From Methylomonas sp. (GTDB lineage: Bacteria; Pseudomonadota; Gammaproteobacteria; Methylococcales; Methylomonadaceae), in NCBI GenBank assembly GCA_002929135.1, contig PESC01000016.1, forward strand, positions 1 through 57,641: a DNA stretch of 57,641 bases, read 5' to 3'. This document shows, one piece after another, positions 1-12,902 of this stretch. The first letter of the stretch is position 1, and each line of letters opens with the position of its first letter. The translations under genes and the position numbers were made by a program. Under the pieces are notes generated by a model. It was not told the DNA's origin. It saw only the letters and a program-made list of their open reading frames with translations, and made no database searches.

Positions 1-90
1 CAAGCCATCGACACGGTAACCCAGCACGATGCCCTGGCTTGGTTTGGCCACTGCGGCTATCGTATCGAAGGCGTGTGTGAAGCGCTATAA
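1..90 (+). CDS. C-terminal tail of a transposase, IS630-like (partial at window edge)
   Basis: An open frame enters from the left edge and stops at TAA 88-90. Only 29 residues are visible. They include a Trp-Phe-Gly-His-Cys-Gly-Tyr stretch about ten residues before the end, which resembles the extreme C-terminus of IS630-type DDE transposases. The catalytic core lies outside the window, so the family call rests on this short tail alone. It could equally be the end of an unrelated protein. Confidence 0.4.
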   Translation, partial: QAIDTVTQHDALAWFGHCGYRIEGVCEAL

Positions 91-98
91 TGTGATGA

Positions 99-126
99 GC
101 CACCGAAAACCGTTTTTTCCGGTGGC
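99..126 (+). terminator. Hairpin after the transposase-like tail
   Basis: GCCACCG (99-105) pairs perfectly with CGGTGGC (120-126) around an A/T-rich 14-nt loop, 8 nt after the TAA at 90. No U-run follows the stem, so it is either a weak terminator or part of the element's end. Confidence 0.3.
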
Positions 127-181
127 AGCACTCCTTACAAATCCTGGAAGGGCTTGTCCGGACCTTTCTTAACTGGAGAAC

Positions 182-445
182 ATGACAATGACATTGACCG
201 ATGACCTGGTGGCGGAAATTCGCTTTTTATCGCTGTTCAATCTGGCCTCGCATCAGGAGGGCCTGAAAGTGCATCACACCGCCGACGCTGCCATGATAGG
301 CGCGGCCCGGCGCCTGCATGAAAAAGGCTTGATCGATCAGGTCGATGGTGGCTATCTGACCGACCTGGGCATCGAAGCCGCCGAGCACGCCCAGCGCCTG
401 CTGACCGTTTTGACTAGCCGAGCGGATGGTCTGGCCTTAGCCTGA
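182..445 (+). CDS. TIGR02647-type small conserved protein
   Basis: An 87-residue protein whose body (FNLASHQEGLKVH, RRLHEKGLI, GGYLTDLGIEAAEHAQ) matches my memory of the short gammaproteobacterial family TIGR02647, which is annotated as possibly DNA-binding. The compact helical pattern resembles a winged-helix fold. A purine-rich GGAGAA lies just upstream of the ATG at 182; a second in-frame ATG at 188 could also serve. No membrane segment or signal peptide is visible. The family has no established function. It is followed by another conserved gene of unknown role on the same strand. Confidence 0.7.
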   Translation: MTMTLTDDLVAEIRFLSLFNLASHQEGLKVHHTADAAMIGAARRLHEKGLIDQVDGGYLTDLGIEAAEHAQRLLTVLTSRADGLALA

Positions 446-589
446 TACCCATCGGTCGGCATGGCCTCTTCCACACGCCTTGAGGAAGGGGCTAAGCCGA
501 CCGAAGACGGCTGCTCCGGGTTTTGCAGAGGCATAAGCAACTGCCGTCCGAACAGTTACCAAACCGCCAACATTGCCCAGTTTACGCGC

Positions 590-1525
590 ATGTCCAAGGA
601 AAATATCGTTACGTTTGAACAGATACACATCGAAGTGGCGCGCAACGCTTCCGATGATTTCAATCTGTTTCATGACAAGCACAAATGGCTGCAAATCACC
701 CATAACCCGTTCAAAGGCCCGATCGTACTGGGGTTTCAGCTCAATACGCTGATCGAGTATCAAATGAAGCTGTTTCGTGAAACCCATCACGAGGACATCA
801 TCATCGCGGAAAATCAGTTGCGTTACAGCAACTATCAGGTGCGCTTCGTCAATGCCCTGCGCCCCAAGCAGGACGTGCAACTCGACATCAAGAAAACCCT
901 GATAACCACCATCCCCGAATTGACGCTAACCAACCGTATTTCGATCAAATCGCAGGATAAAACCCTGTTGCTGGGCTACAAAAAGGAAACCCGGACGCCT
1001 TTGTTCCTGGCGGATACCGATTTGTCGACCCTGCCCGATTTGAACCAGGTGGCCGATGGCACTCTGGTGCCGGGAACGGCGTTTTTCCTGAAACGCAAGT
1101 GGATGACCAATGGCAATGCCAAGAATTTTTTGTCGGGATCGCTGGCGGAGCAGTCGGAGTATTTCGATGACCTGGCCAAAATCGAGCATTATCCCGAGAT
1201 ATTCCCGTGCAGCCTGACCTCCGGGGCGTTGCTCGACAAGGCGCAGCTTGAAGATCACGACTTCAAGCGCAATCCCATGGTTTATACCTCGCATGACATT
1301 TCCGTTGATCGTCTGGCACTGAAGGATGTTCGCAACAACGAGAAGCTGCACATTCTGGTCAAGCAGTTGCCGGAATCGCGCAGCAATACCCTCAATCAGA
1401 CCGACATTCTGGTTCGGACCTACGAATGTTACGGCTTGCTGCAAACCGGCACCGTTCTGTTCAGGGTAAAACTCAATCTGGTGCCACTGGAAGAAATTTT
1501 GAGGAACTTGAGCGCCAGAACATGA
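590..1525 (+). CDS. Conserved hypothetical protein, possibly hot-dog fold
   Basis: A 311-residue soluble protein. I start it at ATG 590 (MSKENIVTFEQIHIEVARN) because the in-frame sequence before it is low-quality and overlaps the end of the preceding gene region. Residues 15-70 (SDDFNLFHDKHKW, then GPIVLGFQLNTLIEYQ) resemble the substrate-entry motif of MaoC-like hot-dog dehydratases, and the length would allow two such domains. The match is weak and I saw no full catalytic Asp/His signature. No signal peptide or membrane helix is visible. The function is unknown; acyl-thioester binding is a guess from the fold resemblance. Confidence 0.55.
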   Translation: MSKENIVTFEQIHIEVARNASDDFNLFHDKHKWLQITHNPFKGPIVLGFQLNTLIEYQMKLFRETHHEDIIIAENQLRYSNYQVRFVNALRPKQDVQLDIKKTLITTIPELTLTNRISIKSQDKTLLLGYKKETRTPLFLADTDLSTLPDLNQVADGTLVPGTAFFLKRKWMTNGNAKNFLSGSLAEQSEYFDDLAKIEHYPEIFPCSLTSGALLDKAQLEDHDFKRNPMVYTSHDISVDRLALKDVRNNEKLHILVKQLPESRSNTLNQTDILVRTYECYGLLQTGTVLFRVKLNLVPLEEILRNLSART

Positions 1526-1564
1526 TGCGACTGCCGCCCGGCGTTTGGCAGCTCTGGCGGTGGT

Positions 1565-1777
1565 TTAAAACAGCCTCACCAAAGCCGCAACCAGCCCGGC
1601 TTGCGCCAGCAGCATACCGGCAGTCCACTTGATCAAATCCACCTTGTTTTCGCTCAGTCTGGCATCGAGATAATCGCGCGTGACCACGCTGGTTTGCGTT
1701 TCAACGACCACGCGCACCACGGCTTCCGCTTGTTCTGGTGCAAAACCGGCGGCTTTCAGCTTGGCAGCCAATTCCAA
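1565..1777 (-). CDS. DUF1640/CCDC90-like membrane protein, probably frameshifted at its start
   Basis: The 70-residue frame (ELAAKLKAAGFAPEQAEAVV ... LIKWTAGMLLAQAGLVAALV) looks like the ends of DUF1640-type proteins: an N-terminal helix, a short coil and one C-terminal membrane helix. Most relatives have a longer coil. In frame, the only start is TTG at 1777. A strong AGGAG (about 1807-1811) instead points to an ATG at 1799-1797 that is one base out of frame. Removing one base near 1790 would give a normal MTTTVGTLELAAKL start. It is therefore a pseudogene, a recent frameshift or a sequence error. See findings. Confidence 0.5.
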   Translation of the reverse strand: MELAAKLKAAGFAPEQAEAVVRVVVETQTSVVTRDYLDARLSENKVDLIKWTAGMLLAQAGLVAALVRLF

Positions 1778-1849
1778 AGTACCGACGGTAGGTTGTCATG
1801 ATGCTACTCCTGTTGATTTTTAAAGGAGTCTACCACTATGTAGTTGCAA

Positions 1850-1881
1850 GTAGCCCGAACAGAGCTTGCGGAATCCTGGGC
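1850..1881. repeat. Short REP-like repeat (TAGCCCG ... TGGGC type)
   Basis: The stretch TAGCCCG...GGAATCCTGGGC resembles widely scattered proteobacterial intergenic repeats of the TAGCCCGGAT/AATCCGGG type, with imperfect GCCC/GGGC ends. It lies in the 240-bp gap between the DUF1640-like gene and hrpA. No second copy was seen in the window, so the call is tentative. Confidence 0.3.
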
Positions 1882-2038
1882 ATTCGTGTCGCCGGTAGTT
1901 TTCATTTCCTTGCTCCCACGCGCCGCACAGCAATGCACCGGGAGGCTTCTGCATAGCGAACGCTTACGTACCCAAAGCCATGCATTGCCCCTGCCCCACG
2001 CCATTTTTTAGGATAATGGCCGCCTTTTTCGTTTTTCC

Positions 2039-5941
<3,903 letters not shown>

Positions 5942-6012
5942 GTAAAACGGCGTGTCGGCATCCAGTATGCTCGATTCGTGTTTCTCAAAAAATCCATCAA
6001 CAGGAACCGACG

Positions 6013-6732
6013 ATGATACCGATTCGAGACTCGATACCGTGCAAGATCAGGCCTTACGTAACCTGGGCCATCATGGTGATTTGCACTGTGGTTTTTCTGA
6101 GCATGCTGGTGATGCCGAATTACATGGTTCAGCGCTTTTTGTATCTGTACGGCATGGTGCCCATCCGTTATACCAACCCAACCTGGGCGCAGCATTTTGG
6201 CTTGCCGCCGGATTATTACCTGTCGTTCGTCACCAATATATTCATCCACGGCGACTGGATGCATCTTCTGTTCAATCTGATGTTTTTGTGGATATTCGCC
6301 GATAACATTGAGGATTTGATGGGGCACAAACGTTTCATCGTGTTTTACCTGTTGTGCGGCATCATTGCGACTTACGCCCAGTGGCATTTTTCAAGAAATC
6401 TGGTGATACCGGTGGTGGGCGCATCGGGCGCCATTGCCGGTGTGCTGGGCGCGTATTTTTTCCGTTTCCCCTATGCGCGGGTCGTGGTCGTCATACCCAT
6501 TCTGTTTTACCCGCTGATTTTTGAAGTACCGGCCATCGGTTTTTTGGGGTTCTGGATGATCTTGCAGTTGCAGGAGGTGACGTCGATAGCGCTGTTTTCG
6601 GCGGCGACGTCGAACGTGGCCTGGTGGGCACACGTTGGTGGCTTTGTTGCCGGTGCCCTGCTGCATTCGTTTTTCATCGACACGCCCACTGATGAAAGCG
6701 GCCCGCTCGACCAAAACCAGCCCACGCCTTGA
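6013..6732 (+). CDS. Rhomboid-family intramembrane serine protease
   Basis: A 239-residue polytopic membrane protein with six or more hydrophobic segments. The catalytic serine is in GASGAIAG (Ser138) and the catalytic histidine in WWAHVGG (His207). HGDWMHLLFNLMFLWIF is the conserved HxxxN rhomboid segment. These proteins cleave transmembrane substrates within the bilayer. I start at ATG 6013 (MIPIRDSIPC), a typical rhomboid N-terminus; the in-frame extension to 5938 overlaps the hrpA stop and looks non-coding. A soluble acidic tail ends the protein. Its substrate cannot be told from sequence. Confidence 0.9.
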   Translation: MIPIRDSIPCKIRPYVTWAIMVICTVVFLSMLVMPNYMVQRFLYLYGMVPIRYTNPTWAQHFGLPPDYYLSFVTNIFIHGDWMHLLFNLMFLWIFADNIEDLMGHKRFIVFYLLCGIIATYAQWHFSRNLVIPVVGASGAIAGVLGAYFFRFPYARVVVVIPILFYPLIFEVPAIGFLGFWMILQLQEVTSIALFSAATSNVAWWAHVGGFVAGALLHSFFIDTPTDESGPLDQNQPTP

Positions 6733-6886
6733 CAGGCGTACCTGCCGCAAGCTTGCCTATGGCAAAAAATCGAATTGGATACAGGCTTTTATCTTATAAT
6801 CGCCGCCTTCGATTTTACGCCGCCATTGCCAATAATGCCGTGGATTGCCCCTACGACTGCTTCATTCATTCGAGATATTCCTAGTC

Positions 6887-7210
6887 ATGAAAAACCTTAA
6901 TGTTGCCCTGATCAGATTGTTACAGTTCGTTGTTTTTGTATTGTTTACGTTTATCGTGCTGGTTTATTTCGGCACGCTGATTCTGCTGCCACTGGATATT
7001 GTGGTCATCATCAGTGATTTCCTGGCTATGCTGGGCTTTGGTACGCTGTTTGGCGCAATCGTCGCGTTGCCTGTTGTGGCTTATCTGGGAAAAATCGTTT
7101 ACACCACGCCGGGCCTGGTGCAGATGATGGTCGACAACGGTATCGATCTGGTCAATATGGGCAAAGACCGTGTTGCCGCCTTCAATAAACTGATTGATGC
7201 CGCCAAGTAA
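6887..7210 (+). CDS. Small hydrophobic membrane protein, unknown function
   Basis: A 107-residue protein from ATG 6887 (MKNLNVALIRLL), with two or three hydrophobic stretches (residues about 8-30, 34-50 and 55-75) and a soluble C-terminus (DLVNMGKDRVAAFNKLIDAAK). Translation could start 42 bases earlier in frame, but the Lys-rich MKNL start is more convincing. I do not recognise a family. It stands alone between the rhomboid gene and modE on the same strand. Confidence 0.6.
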   Translation: MKNLNVALIRLLQFVVFVLFTFIVLVYFGTLILLPLDIVVIISDFLAMLGFGTLFGAIVALPVVAYLGKIVYTTPGLVQMMVDNGIDLVNMGKDRVAAFNKLIDAAK

Positions 7211-7307
7211 GTTTGGGGTCGTTTGCAGCACAAGCCCGCTGTCGTAGTTTTTCTGATGTTGCCCACTCACCAAAATCTGTGACATCTTCTTTCGACGCTC
7301 AACACCT

Positions 7308-8138
7308 ATGCCCAGCGGCACGCCTACCCGGGCCTTGAATCAGATAGCACCATCATCGAATCAATGGGTTACCGGTGAGCTGGCGCTGGCGGGTGCATTG
7401 GATCGCCGCATGATCGGCCTGCTGATGGCCATCGAACAGACCGGCTCCATCAATCAAGCGGCCAAACAGGCGGGCTTGAGTTACAAGGGCGCCTGGCAAA
7501 TCATCGAACGCGCCAATAACAGCGCCCCCAAAGCCTTGGTCAATACCGTCACCGGTGGCAGCAAGGGTGGCGGCACGGCGCTGACAAAAGCCGGTTTGGC
7601 GCTGGTGGCGCTGTTCAAGCAACTGGAGCAGGAACATCAGGTTTTTCTGGCTCAACTCAATCAGCGTCTGGCCGACGATCCCGATACCTTGATGCTGTTG
7701 CAGCATCTGGCAGTAAAAACCAGTGCCCACAATCAATTATTTGGCCACATATCAGCCCTGCAAATTGGGGCGGCAAATGCTGAGCTGTCGATAACCCTGG
7801 CTGCCGACGAGCAAGTGATTGCAACCATTGAGTTGTCGATGCTGCGTCAAATGAACTTGCAGATAGAGGATCCGGTATTGCTGTTAATCAACGATGCCGA
7901 TGTCATGCTGGCAATCGACCACGAACAACCGCTTTCGGCGCGAAACCGCTTGGCATGTCGGATCATTCGCATTCACCACGCCACTATCAACTCGGAAGTC
8001 ACGGTGTCACTGGCAAGCGGCCAGTTGCTGGTCATCCTGCTTACCCGGCAAAGCGCCGAGCAGCTGCAACTGGCAGAAGACATGCAGGCTTGGGCTGTTT
8101 TCAAAAGCAATGCACCCATACTGGGCGTGCCAGCTTGA
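7308..8138 (+). CDS. modE: Molybdate-responsive regulator ModE
   Basis: A 276-residue regulator. Residues about 32-100 form a LysR-like winged helix-turn-helix (LMAIEQTGSINQAAKQAGLSYKGAW, then VTGGSKGGGTALTKAG), the ModE signature. The C-terminal half carries two TOBE-type molybdate-binding repeats (residues about 140-200 and 207-272). In known ModE proteins, molybdate-loaded dimers repress modABC and adjust molybdoenzyme genes. Here modABC lies 23 kb away. I found no clear ModE palindrome by eye upstream of modA. Confidence 0.9.
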   Translation: MPSGTPTRALNQIAPSSNQWVTGELALAGALDRRMIGLLMAIEQTGSINQAAKQAGLSYKGAWQIIERANNSAPKALVNTVTGGSKGGGTALTKAGLALVALFKQLEQEHQVFLAQLNQRLADDPDTLMLLQHLAVKTSAHNQLFGHISALQIGAANAELSITLAADEQVIATIELSMLRQMNLQIEDPVLLLINDADVMLAIDHEQPLSARNRLACRIIRIHHATINSEVTVSLASGQLLVILLTRQSAEQLQLAEDMQAWAVFKSNAPILGVPA

Positions 8139-8266
8139 GAACAGGCCATTGCCGATTACCCTGCCAGCCTGAGTAATTCGCTGCATCCAAATTGATTGGT
8201 ATACAATGCAGGCGCATGGCAGATACTGGGTACGTCAACTAACAGGAAAGCCTGGCAATGATTTTT

Positions 8267-8572
8267 TTAACCGAAAGATCGCTGTGGTTTTTTGGCGGGA
8301 TTGTTTCTGAACAGTACGATAATCTGGCCTATGGACTGAATCAACTCGCACTGCGCTTCCTGGCAAATTTGCAGCGCGATGATCTTGCGCTCTTCGCGTT
8401 CCGCACGGATTTTGACTTTAATCAGTTCGTGAGCATCGAGAGCGATATTGACTTCATTGATTACGGTCGGCGTCAGACCGGCCTGACCAACCATAACAAC
8501 AGGATTCAACGAATGGGCTTGCGCCTTCAGGGCTTTCTTTTCGACAGGGTTCACTCGATTTCCAACGCTCAA
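8267..8572 (-). CDS. yhbY: Ribosome assembly RNA-binding protein YhbY
   Basis: A 101-residue CRS1-YhbY domain protein, close to the usual 97 residues. VMVGQAGLTPTVINEVNIAL and ELIKVKIRAE are the family core, including the GxxG-like RNA-contact loop. YhbY binds pre-50S particles. It is divergent from rlmE, another 50S assembly factor, across a 202-bp gap, the same pairing as in E. coli. No frameshift or truncation is visible. Confidence 0.93.
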   Translation of the reverse strand: MSVGNRVNPVEKKALKAQAHSLNPVVMVGQAGLTPTVINEVNIALDAHELIKVKIRAEREERKIIALQICQEAQCELIQSIGQIIVLFRNNPAKKPQRSFG

Positions 8573-8692
8573 TAAAAAAGCCGGATTCTACACGAAGCGG
8601 CTATATTGATTTTCACAGAAGTTCCTGCACCGACGGGTTCAGGGCAGTGCGGTCAAGAATTTATGGGATTGTAGTACCCAATTCAATACGTT

Positions 8693-8774
8693 ATTGATTG
8701 TTTCATAAGTGCTTGCCGAAACAGTTCAGCGCATTCAGGCCATTCCCGGTGCAAGCACTTATGAAGCAATCAAT
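8693..8774 (+). promoter_or_regulatory. 24-bp hairpin directly abutting the rlmE start codon
   Basis: The left arm 8693-8716 and right arm 8751-8774 are reverse complements over 24 positions, except one pair (8701 T with 8766 G) that can still wobble in RNA. The loop is 34 nt. The right arm ends on the base before the rlmE ATG and holds the only purine-rich site (GAAG, 8763-8766) at ribosome-binding distance. Folding would hide the start region of the mRNA. As DNA it could instead be a protein-binding palindrome or a mobile repeat. Confidence 0.7.
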
Positions 8775-9401
8775 ATGGCACGCAGCAAAAGCAGTCATCA
8801 GTGGATGCAGGAGCATGTCCAGGATGAATATGTCAAAAAAGCACAAGCACTGGGTTATCGTTCCCGAGCGGTATTCAAACTCAGCGAAATTCAAGATAAA
8901 GATAAAATCCTCAGGCCCGGAATGAACGTGGTCGATTTGGGTGCGGCACCGGGTGGTTGGTCGGAATACGCCAAAGGCATTGTCGGGAAAAAAGGCAAGA
9001 TCGTCGCCATCGATTTGCTGGAAATCGAACCCATAGACGGCGTGCATTTCATTCAGGGTGATTTTCGCGAGGATGCGATTCTGCAAAAGCTGTACGAATC
9101 GCTTGATGCAGCATCCGTAGACTTGTTATTGTCGGACATGGCCCCCAATATAAGCGGCAACCGGGAAATGGATCAGCCCCGCGTCATTTACCTGGGCGAG
9201 CTTGCCCTGGATGCCGCTCAAAGCATGTTGACCGAAGGCGGCACGTTTCTAATCAAGATGTTCCAGGGAGCGGGCTTCGATGATTTTTTCAATCAGGTGA
9301 GGAGCCACTTCAAGTCCGTCGTGATCCGCAAGCCAAAGGCGTCGCGTCCTCGCAGCAACGAGATCTACTTATTGGCGAAAGGCTTCAGGCCTTCAAAATG
9401 A
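8775..9401 (+). CDS. rlmE: 23S rRNA 2'-O-methyltransferase RlmE (FtsJ/RrmJ)
   Basis: A 208-residue FtsJ methyltransferase (E. coli 209). It methylates U2552 of 23S rRNA late in 50S assembly. Motif I VDLGAAPGGWSEYA binds SAM; LLSDMAPNISGN holds the catalytic Asp; FLIKMFQGAGFDDFF holds the catalytic Lys; KPKASRPRSNEIYLLAKGF ends the protein. I start at ATG 8775 (MARSKSSHQW), the family N-terminus. The in-frame upstream sequence would run through the long hairpin. It precedes ftsH by 100 bases, the conserved rlmE-ftsH pair. Confidence 0.95.
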   Translation: MARSKSSHQWMQEHVQDEYVKKAQALGYRSRAVFKLSEIQDKDKILRPGMNVVDLGAAPGGWSEYAKGIVGKKGKIVAIDLLEIEPIDGVHFIQGDFREDAILQKLYESLDAASVDLLLSDMAPNISGNREMDQPRVIYLGELALDAAQSMLTEGGTFLIKMFQGAGFDDFFNQVRSHFKSVVIRKPKASRPRSNEIYLLAKGFRPSK

Positions 9402-9501
9402 GGTTATGGCTGGCAGCCTACCGGCAAATTTGCGGTAAGCTATTCCTGACTTCAATACTCAGTTTCTAAATCATAGGCCGTGGTCGGCCGGAGTGCATAA
9501 C

Positions 9502-11427
9502 TTGAACGACATGATCAAAAATTTTGTGCTTTGGATTGTCATCGCATTGGTGTTGATGGCAGTGTTCAACAATTTCGGAGCGCGGGCGACACGTAGTGAT
9601 GCCACTCTGTCTTACTCGCAGTTGATCGATGCCGTCAAGGCAGGACAGGTTCAACAGGTTGCCATTACCGACAACACGATACGCGGTCGAATGCTGGCGG
9701 GTGACAAATTCAAAACTTATATACCCAACGATCCGCATCTGATCGATGACTTACTGGCGAACGGGGTTGAAATTATGGTTCAGCCACCGGAAGAGCCGTC
9801 GATGTTGATGCAGATATTCGTTTCGTTCGGCCCGATTCTGCTGTTGATCGCCGTCTGGGTATTTTTCATGCGACAAATGCAGGGCGGCGTCGGCGGTCGC
9901 GGCGGCGCGATGGGCTTTGGCAAGAGCAAAGCCCGGATGCTGGATCAGGATCAAAACAAGGTGACGTTTGCCGACGTTGCTGGCTGCGATGAAGCGAAAG
10001 AAGAAGTCGAAGAAATGGTCGACTTTTTGAAAGACCCTGCCAAATATCAGCGATTGGGTGGCAAAGTGCCTCGTGGTGCCTTGATGGTTGGCCCGCCGGG
10101 TACTGGCAAGACCTTGCTGGCCCGTGCCATTGCAGGCGAAGCCAAAGTGCCATTCTTCACCATCTCGGGTTCGGATTTCGTCGAAATGTTCGTTGGTGTC
10201 GGTGCATCACGGGTTCGCGACATGTTCGAACAAGCCAAGAAACATGCCCCCTGCATCATTTTCATCGACGAGATCGACGCTGTCGGTCGCTCGCGCGGTG
10301 CCGGTCTGGGGGGCGGCAACGATGAGCGCGAACAGACACTGAATCAGTTGCTGGTGGAAATGGATGGTTTCGAAGGCCAGGAAGGCGTCATCGTCCTGGC
10401 GGCGACCAACCGCGCCGACGTTCTCGACAAGGCTCTGCTGCGACCTGGCCGCTTCGATCGTCAAGTCGTCGTTGGTTTGCCCGATGTCCGTGGACGCGAG
10501 CAAATTCTCAATGTCCACCTCAAAAAAGTACCGATTGGCGATGATGTTCGTGTCAAATATATCGCCCAAGGCACACCGGGTTTTTCCGGTGCCGATTTGG
10601 CCAATCTGGTCAACGAGGCGGCGTTATTCGCTGCGCGAGTCAACAAGCGCCTGGTCAGCATGATCGATCTCGAAAAAGCCAAGGACAAGCTGATCATGGG
10701 CGTCGAACGCCGTTCTATGGTCATGGATGAAAAAGAAAAGCGCATGACGGCCTACCATGAAGCCGGTCATGCCATCGTCGGTCGTTTGGTACCCGAGCAT
10801 GATCCAGTCTACAAGGTAAGCATCATGCCGCGCGGACGCGCACTGGGTGTCACCATGTTCCTGCCCGAACGCGATCAATACAGCGCCAGCAAATGCAAAA
10901 TCGACAGCATGATTTCCAGCCTGTATGGCGGGCGCATCGCAGAACAACTGGTCTTCGGCTGGGAGCAGGTCTCGACCGGCGCACAAAACGACATCGAGCG
11001 CGCAACGGAGCTGGCTCGCAACATGGTAACCAAATGGGGCTTGTCGCAACGCCTGGGGCCGCTGACCTACAGCGAGGAAGAAGGCGAAATCTTCCTGGGC
11101 CGCTCTGTGACGCAACACAAGTCGGTCGCCGAGGAAACAGCCCATACCATAGACGAAGAAATTCGCTCCATCATCGATCGCAATTACGAGCGTGCGGAAA
11201 AAATCCTGAAAGATAATATGGATATTCTGAACACCATGGCCGAAGCCTTGATGAAATATGAAACCATCGACAAGTATCAAATCGACGACCTGATGGAAAG
11301 AAAACCCGTTCGTGAACCCAAAGGCTGGGACGATACTCCGCCTGCCAGTGGCGATGTCGAAGTCGACCCCTGGCAAAAGAAAGGTGCTGGCGATTCGTCG
11401 GTTGGCGGTGTCGCGGAACAAGGCTAG
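9502..11427 (+). CDS. ftsH: ATP-dependent zinc metalloprotease FtsH
   Basis: A 641-residue membrane-anchored AAA protease that degrades misfolded membrane proteins and regulators. It has two N-terminal membrane helices (residues about 5-24 and 98-118) flanking a periplasmic domain, Walker A GPPGTGKT near residue 197, Walker [10 protein letters not shown], the SRH with [21 protein letters not shown], and the zinc motif HEAGH near residue 418. I choose TTG 9502 (MNDMIKN): GGAG at 9490-9493 sits 8 nt before it and overlaps the earlier in-frame GTG at 9493, which therefore cannot be the start. ATG 9511 is the alternative. Confidence 0.95.
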   Translation: MNDMIKNFVLWIVIALVLMAVFNNFGARATRSDATLSYSQLIDAVKAGQVQQVAITDNTIRGRMLAGDKFKTYIPNDPHLIDDLLANGVEIMVQPPEEPSMLMQIFVSFGPILLLIAVWVFFMRQMQGGVGGRGGAMGFGKSKARMLDQDQNKVTFADVAGCDEAKEEVEEMVDFLKDPAKYQRLGGKVPRGALMVGPPGTGKTLLARAIAGEAKVPFFTISGSDFVEMFVGVGASRVRDMFEQAKKHAPCIIFIDEIDAVGRSRGAGLGGGNDEREQTLNQLLVEMDGFEGQEGVIVLAATNRADVLDKALLRPGRFDRQVVVGLPDVRGREQILNVHLKKVPIGDDVRVKYIAQGTPGFSGADLANLVNEAALFAARVNKRLVSMIDLEKAKDKLIMGVERRSMVMDEKEKRMTAYHEAGHAIVGRLVPEHDPVYKVSIMPRGRALGVTMFLPERDQYSASKCKIDSMISSLYGGRIAEQLVFGWEQVSTGAQNDIERATELARNMVTKWGLSQRLGPLTYSEEEGEIFLGRSVTQHKSVAEETAHTIDEEIRSIIDRNYERAEKILKDNMDILNTMAEALMKYETIDKYQIDDLMERKPVREPKGWDDTPPASGDVEVDPWQKKGAGDSSVGGVAEQG

Positions 11428-11455
11428 ACTTAAGTCTGTGGATTTTTAAGGATCA

Positions 11456-11482
11456 AGAGAGGCTCTGGCCTCTCTTTTTTTT
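11456..11482 (+). terminator. Rho-independent terminator after ftsH
   Basis: AGAGAGGC (11456-11463), loop TCTG, GCCTCTCT (11468-11475), then seven T. The perfect 8-bp stem and T-run lie 29 bases after the ftsH stop and 26 before the glmM start, so glmM needs either read-through or its own promoter close by. Confidence 0.9.
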
Positions 11483-11507
11483 GGACATGCGAAAAGCGAG
11501 ATCAAAA

Positions 11508-12848
11508 ATGGCAAAAAAGTATTTCGGAACCGATGGCATTCGGGGCAAGGTAGGCGAATACCCCATTACGGCAGATTTCATGCTCAAGCTGGGCTGGGCA
11601 ACTGGGCGGGTTTTCACCAGAGAAGGTAGCGGTTTCGTCCTGGTCGGCAAAGATACGCGCATCTCGGGCTATATGTTCGAATCGGCATTGGAAGCAGGAT
11701 TATCGGCAGCGGGCGTCGATACCCGCATGTTAGGCCCCATGCCAACCCCTGGAGTCGCCTATCTGACCCGAACTCTGCGCGCCAAAGCCGGCATCGTCAT
11801 CAGTGCATCGCACAACCCCTACTACGACAATGGCATCAAGTTTTTCTCGGTTAACGGCACCAAACTGCCTGACGAGGTGGAATTCGAGATTGAGCGCTAT
11901 CTCGATACACCGATGACCACCGTCGAATCGGCCCGCCTGGGCAAGGTCAAGCGTGTCAGCGATGCGGCCGGACGTTATATCGAATTCTGCAAGGCGACCG
12001 TGCCGCCACAGCTCGAATTCAAGGGCTTGCGCATCGTGATTGACTGCGCCAACGGCGCCACCTATCACATCGCGCCCCATGTATTTAGCGAAGTCGGTGC
12101 CGAAGTCGTCACCGTCGCCGCCACACCCGACGGCCTGAATATCAATGACGAATGCGGTGCGACATGCCCGCAAAATCTGTCGGACAAAGTTCTGGAGTAT
12201 CGCGCCGACGTGGGCATTTCACTGGATGGCGATGGCGACCGGCTCATCATGGTCGACCACAAAGGCGAGATCGTCGACGGTGATGAACTGATTTACATCA
12301 TCGCCAAATCACGGCGTGACGAAAACAAACTGCAAGGCCCTGTCGTTGGTACGTTAATGTCCAATCTGGGCATGGAGCACGCGCTAAAAGCCATGGGCGT
12401 CGAACTGATGCGCGCCAATGTCGGCGACCGCTACGTCATGGAACTCCTGGGCGAGAAAAAAGGCATCATCGGCGGCGAAGGCTCAGGGCATATCATCTGT
12501 CTGGACAAAACCACAACCGGCGACGGCATCGTAGCCGCCCTGCAGGTCTTGGCAGAAGTCCGCCGAACCGGCAAGACACTGCACGACCTGAAAAAAGGCA
12601 TGAAGAAGTACCCGCAAGTACTCATCAATGTCCGCAGCGAACGTAAAATCAAAATCGATGAACACGATGGCATCAAAAAAGCTGTCGACACTGTCGAAAA
12701 GAAACTGGGCGACAAGGGACGAGTGCTGTTGCGCGCATCCGGTACCGAGCCGTTGATCCGCGTGATGGTTGAGGGCGTTGATGAAGATGACGTCAATAAA
12801 TATGCCAATCAACTGGCGAACGACGTACGGAAAGCAATCGCTTCTTGA
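11508..12848 (+). CDS. glmM: Phosphoglucosamine mutase GlmM
   Basis: A 446-residue enzyme converting glucosamine-6-phosphate to glucosamine-1-phosphate for peptidoglycan and LPS synthesis. The phosphoserine loop is [12 protein letters not shown] (Ser101), the Mg-binding loop LDGDGDRL, the sugar-binding GGEGSGHI, and the phosphate-binding [12 protein letters not shown]. The start ATG 11508 ([13 protein letters not shown]) is canonical. In E. coli folP separates ftsH and glmM; here folP is absent and a terminator lies between them. Confidence 0.95.
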   Translation: MAKKYFGTDGIRGKVGEYPITADFMLKLGWATGRVFTREGSGFVLVGKDTRISGYMFESALEAGLSAAGVDTRMLGPMPTPGVAYLTRTLRAKAGIVISASHNPYYDNGIKFFSVNGTKLPDEVEFEIERYLDTPMTTVESARLGKVKRVSDAAGRYIEFCKATVPPQLEFKGLRIVIDCANGATYHIAPHVFSEVGAEVVTVAATPDGLNINDECGATCPQNLSDKVLEYRADVGISLDGDGDRLIMVDHKGEIVDGDELIYIIAKSRRDENKLQGPVVGTLMSNLGMEHALKAMGVELMRANVGDRYVMELLGEKKGIIGGEGSGHIICLDKTTTGDGIVAALQVLAEVRRTGKTLHDLKKGMKKYPQVLINVRSERKIKIDEHDGIKKAVDTVEKKLGDKGRVLLRASGTEPLIRVMVEGVDEDDVNKYANQLANDVRKAIAS

Positions 12849-12902
12849 ATTAACAGCAATCAATCTTTATCATAGTCGGCTTTATTTGGCTCGGAGTATC
12901 TA

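Noticed and set aside
461-589. N-terminal extension of the gene starting at 590
   Set aside because: The extra 43 residues are unconvincing and the ATG at 590 gives a natural start.
9493-9501. GTG 9493 as the ftsH start
   Set aside because: It overlaps the GGAG ribosome site itself; TTG 9502 has correct spacing and matches family N-termini.
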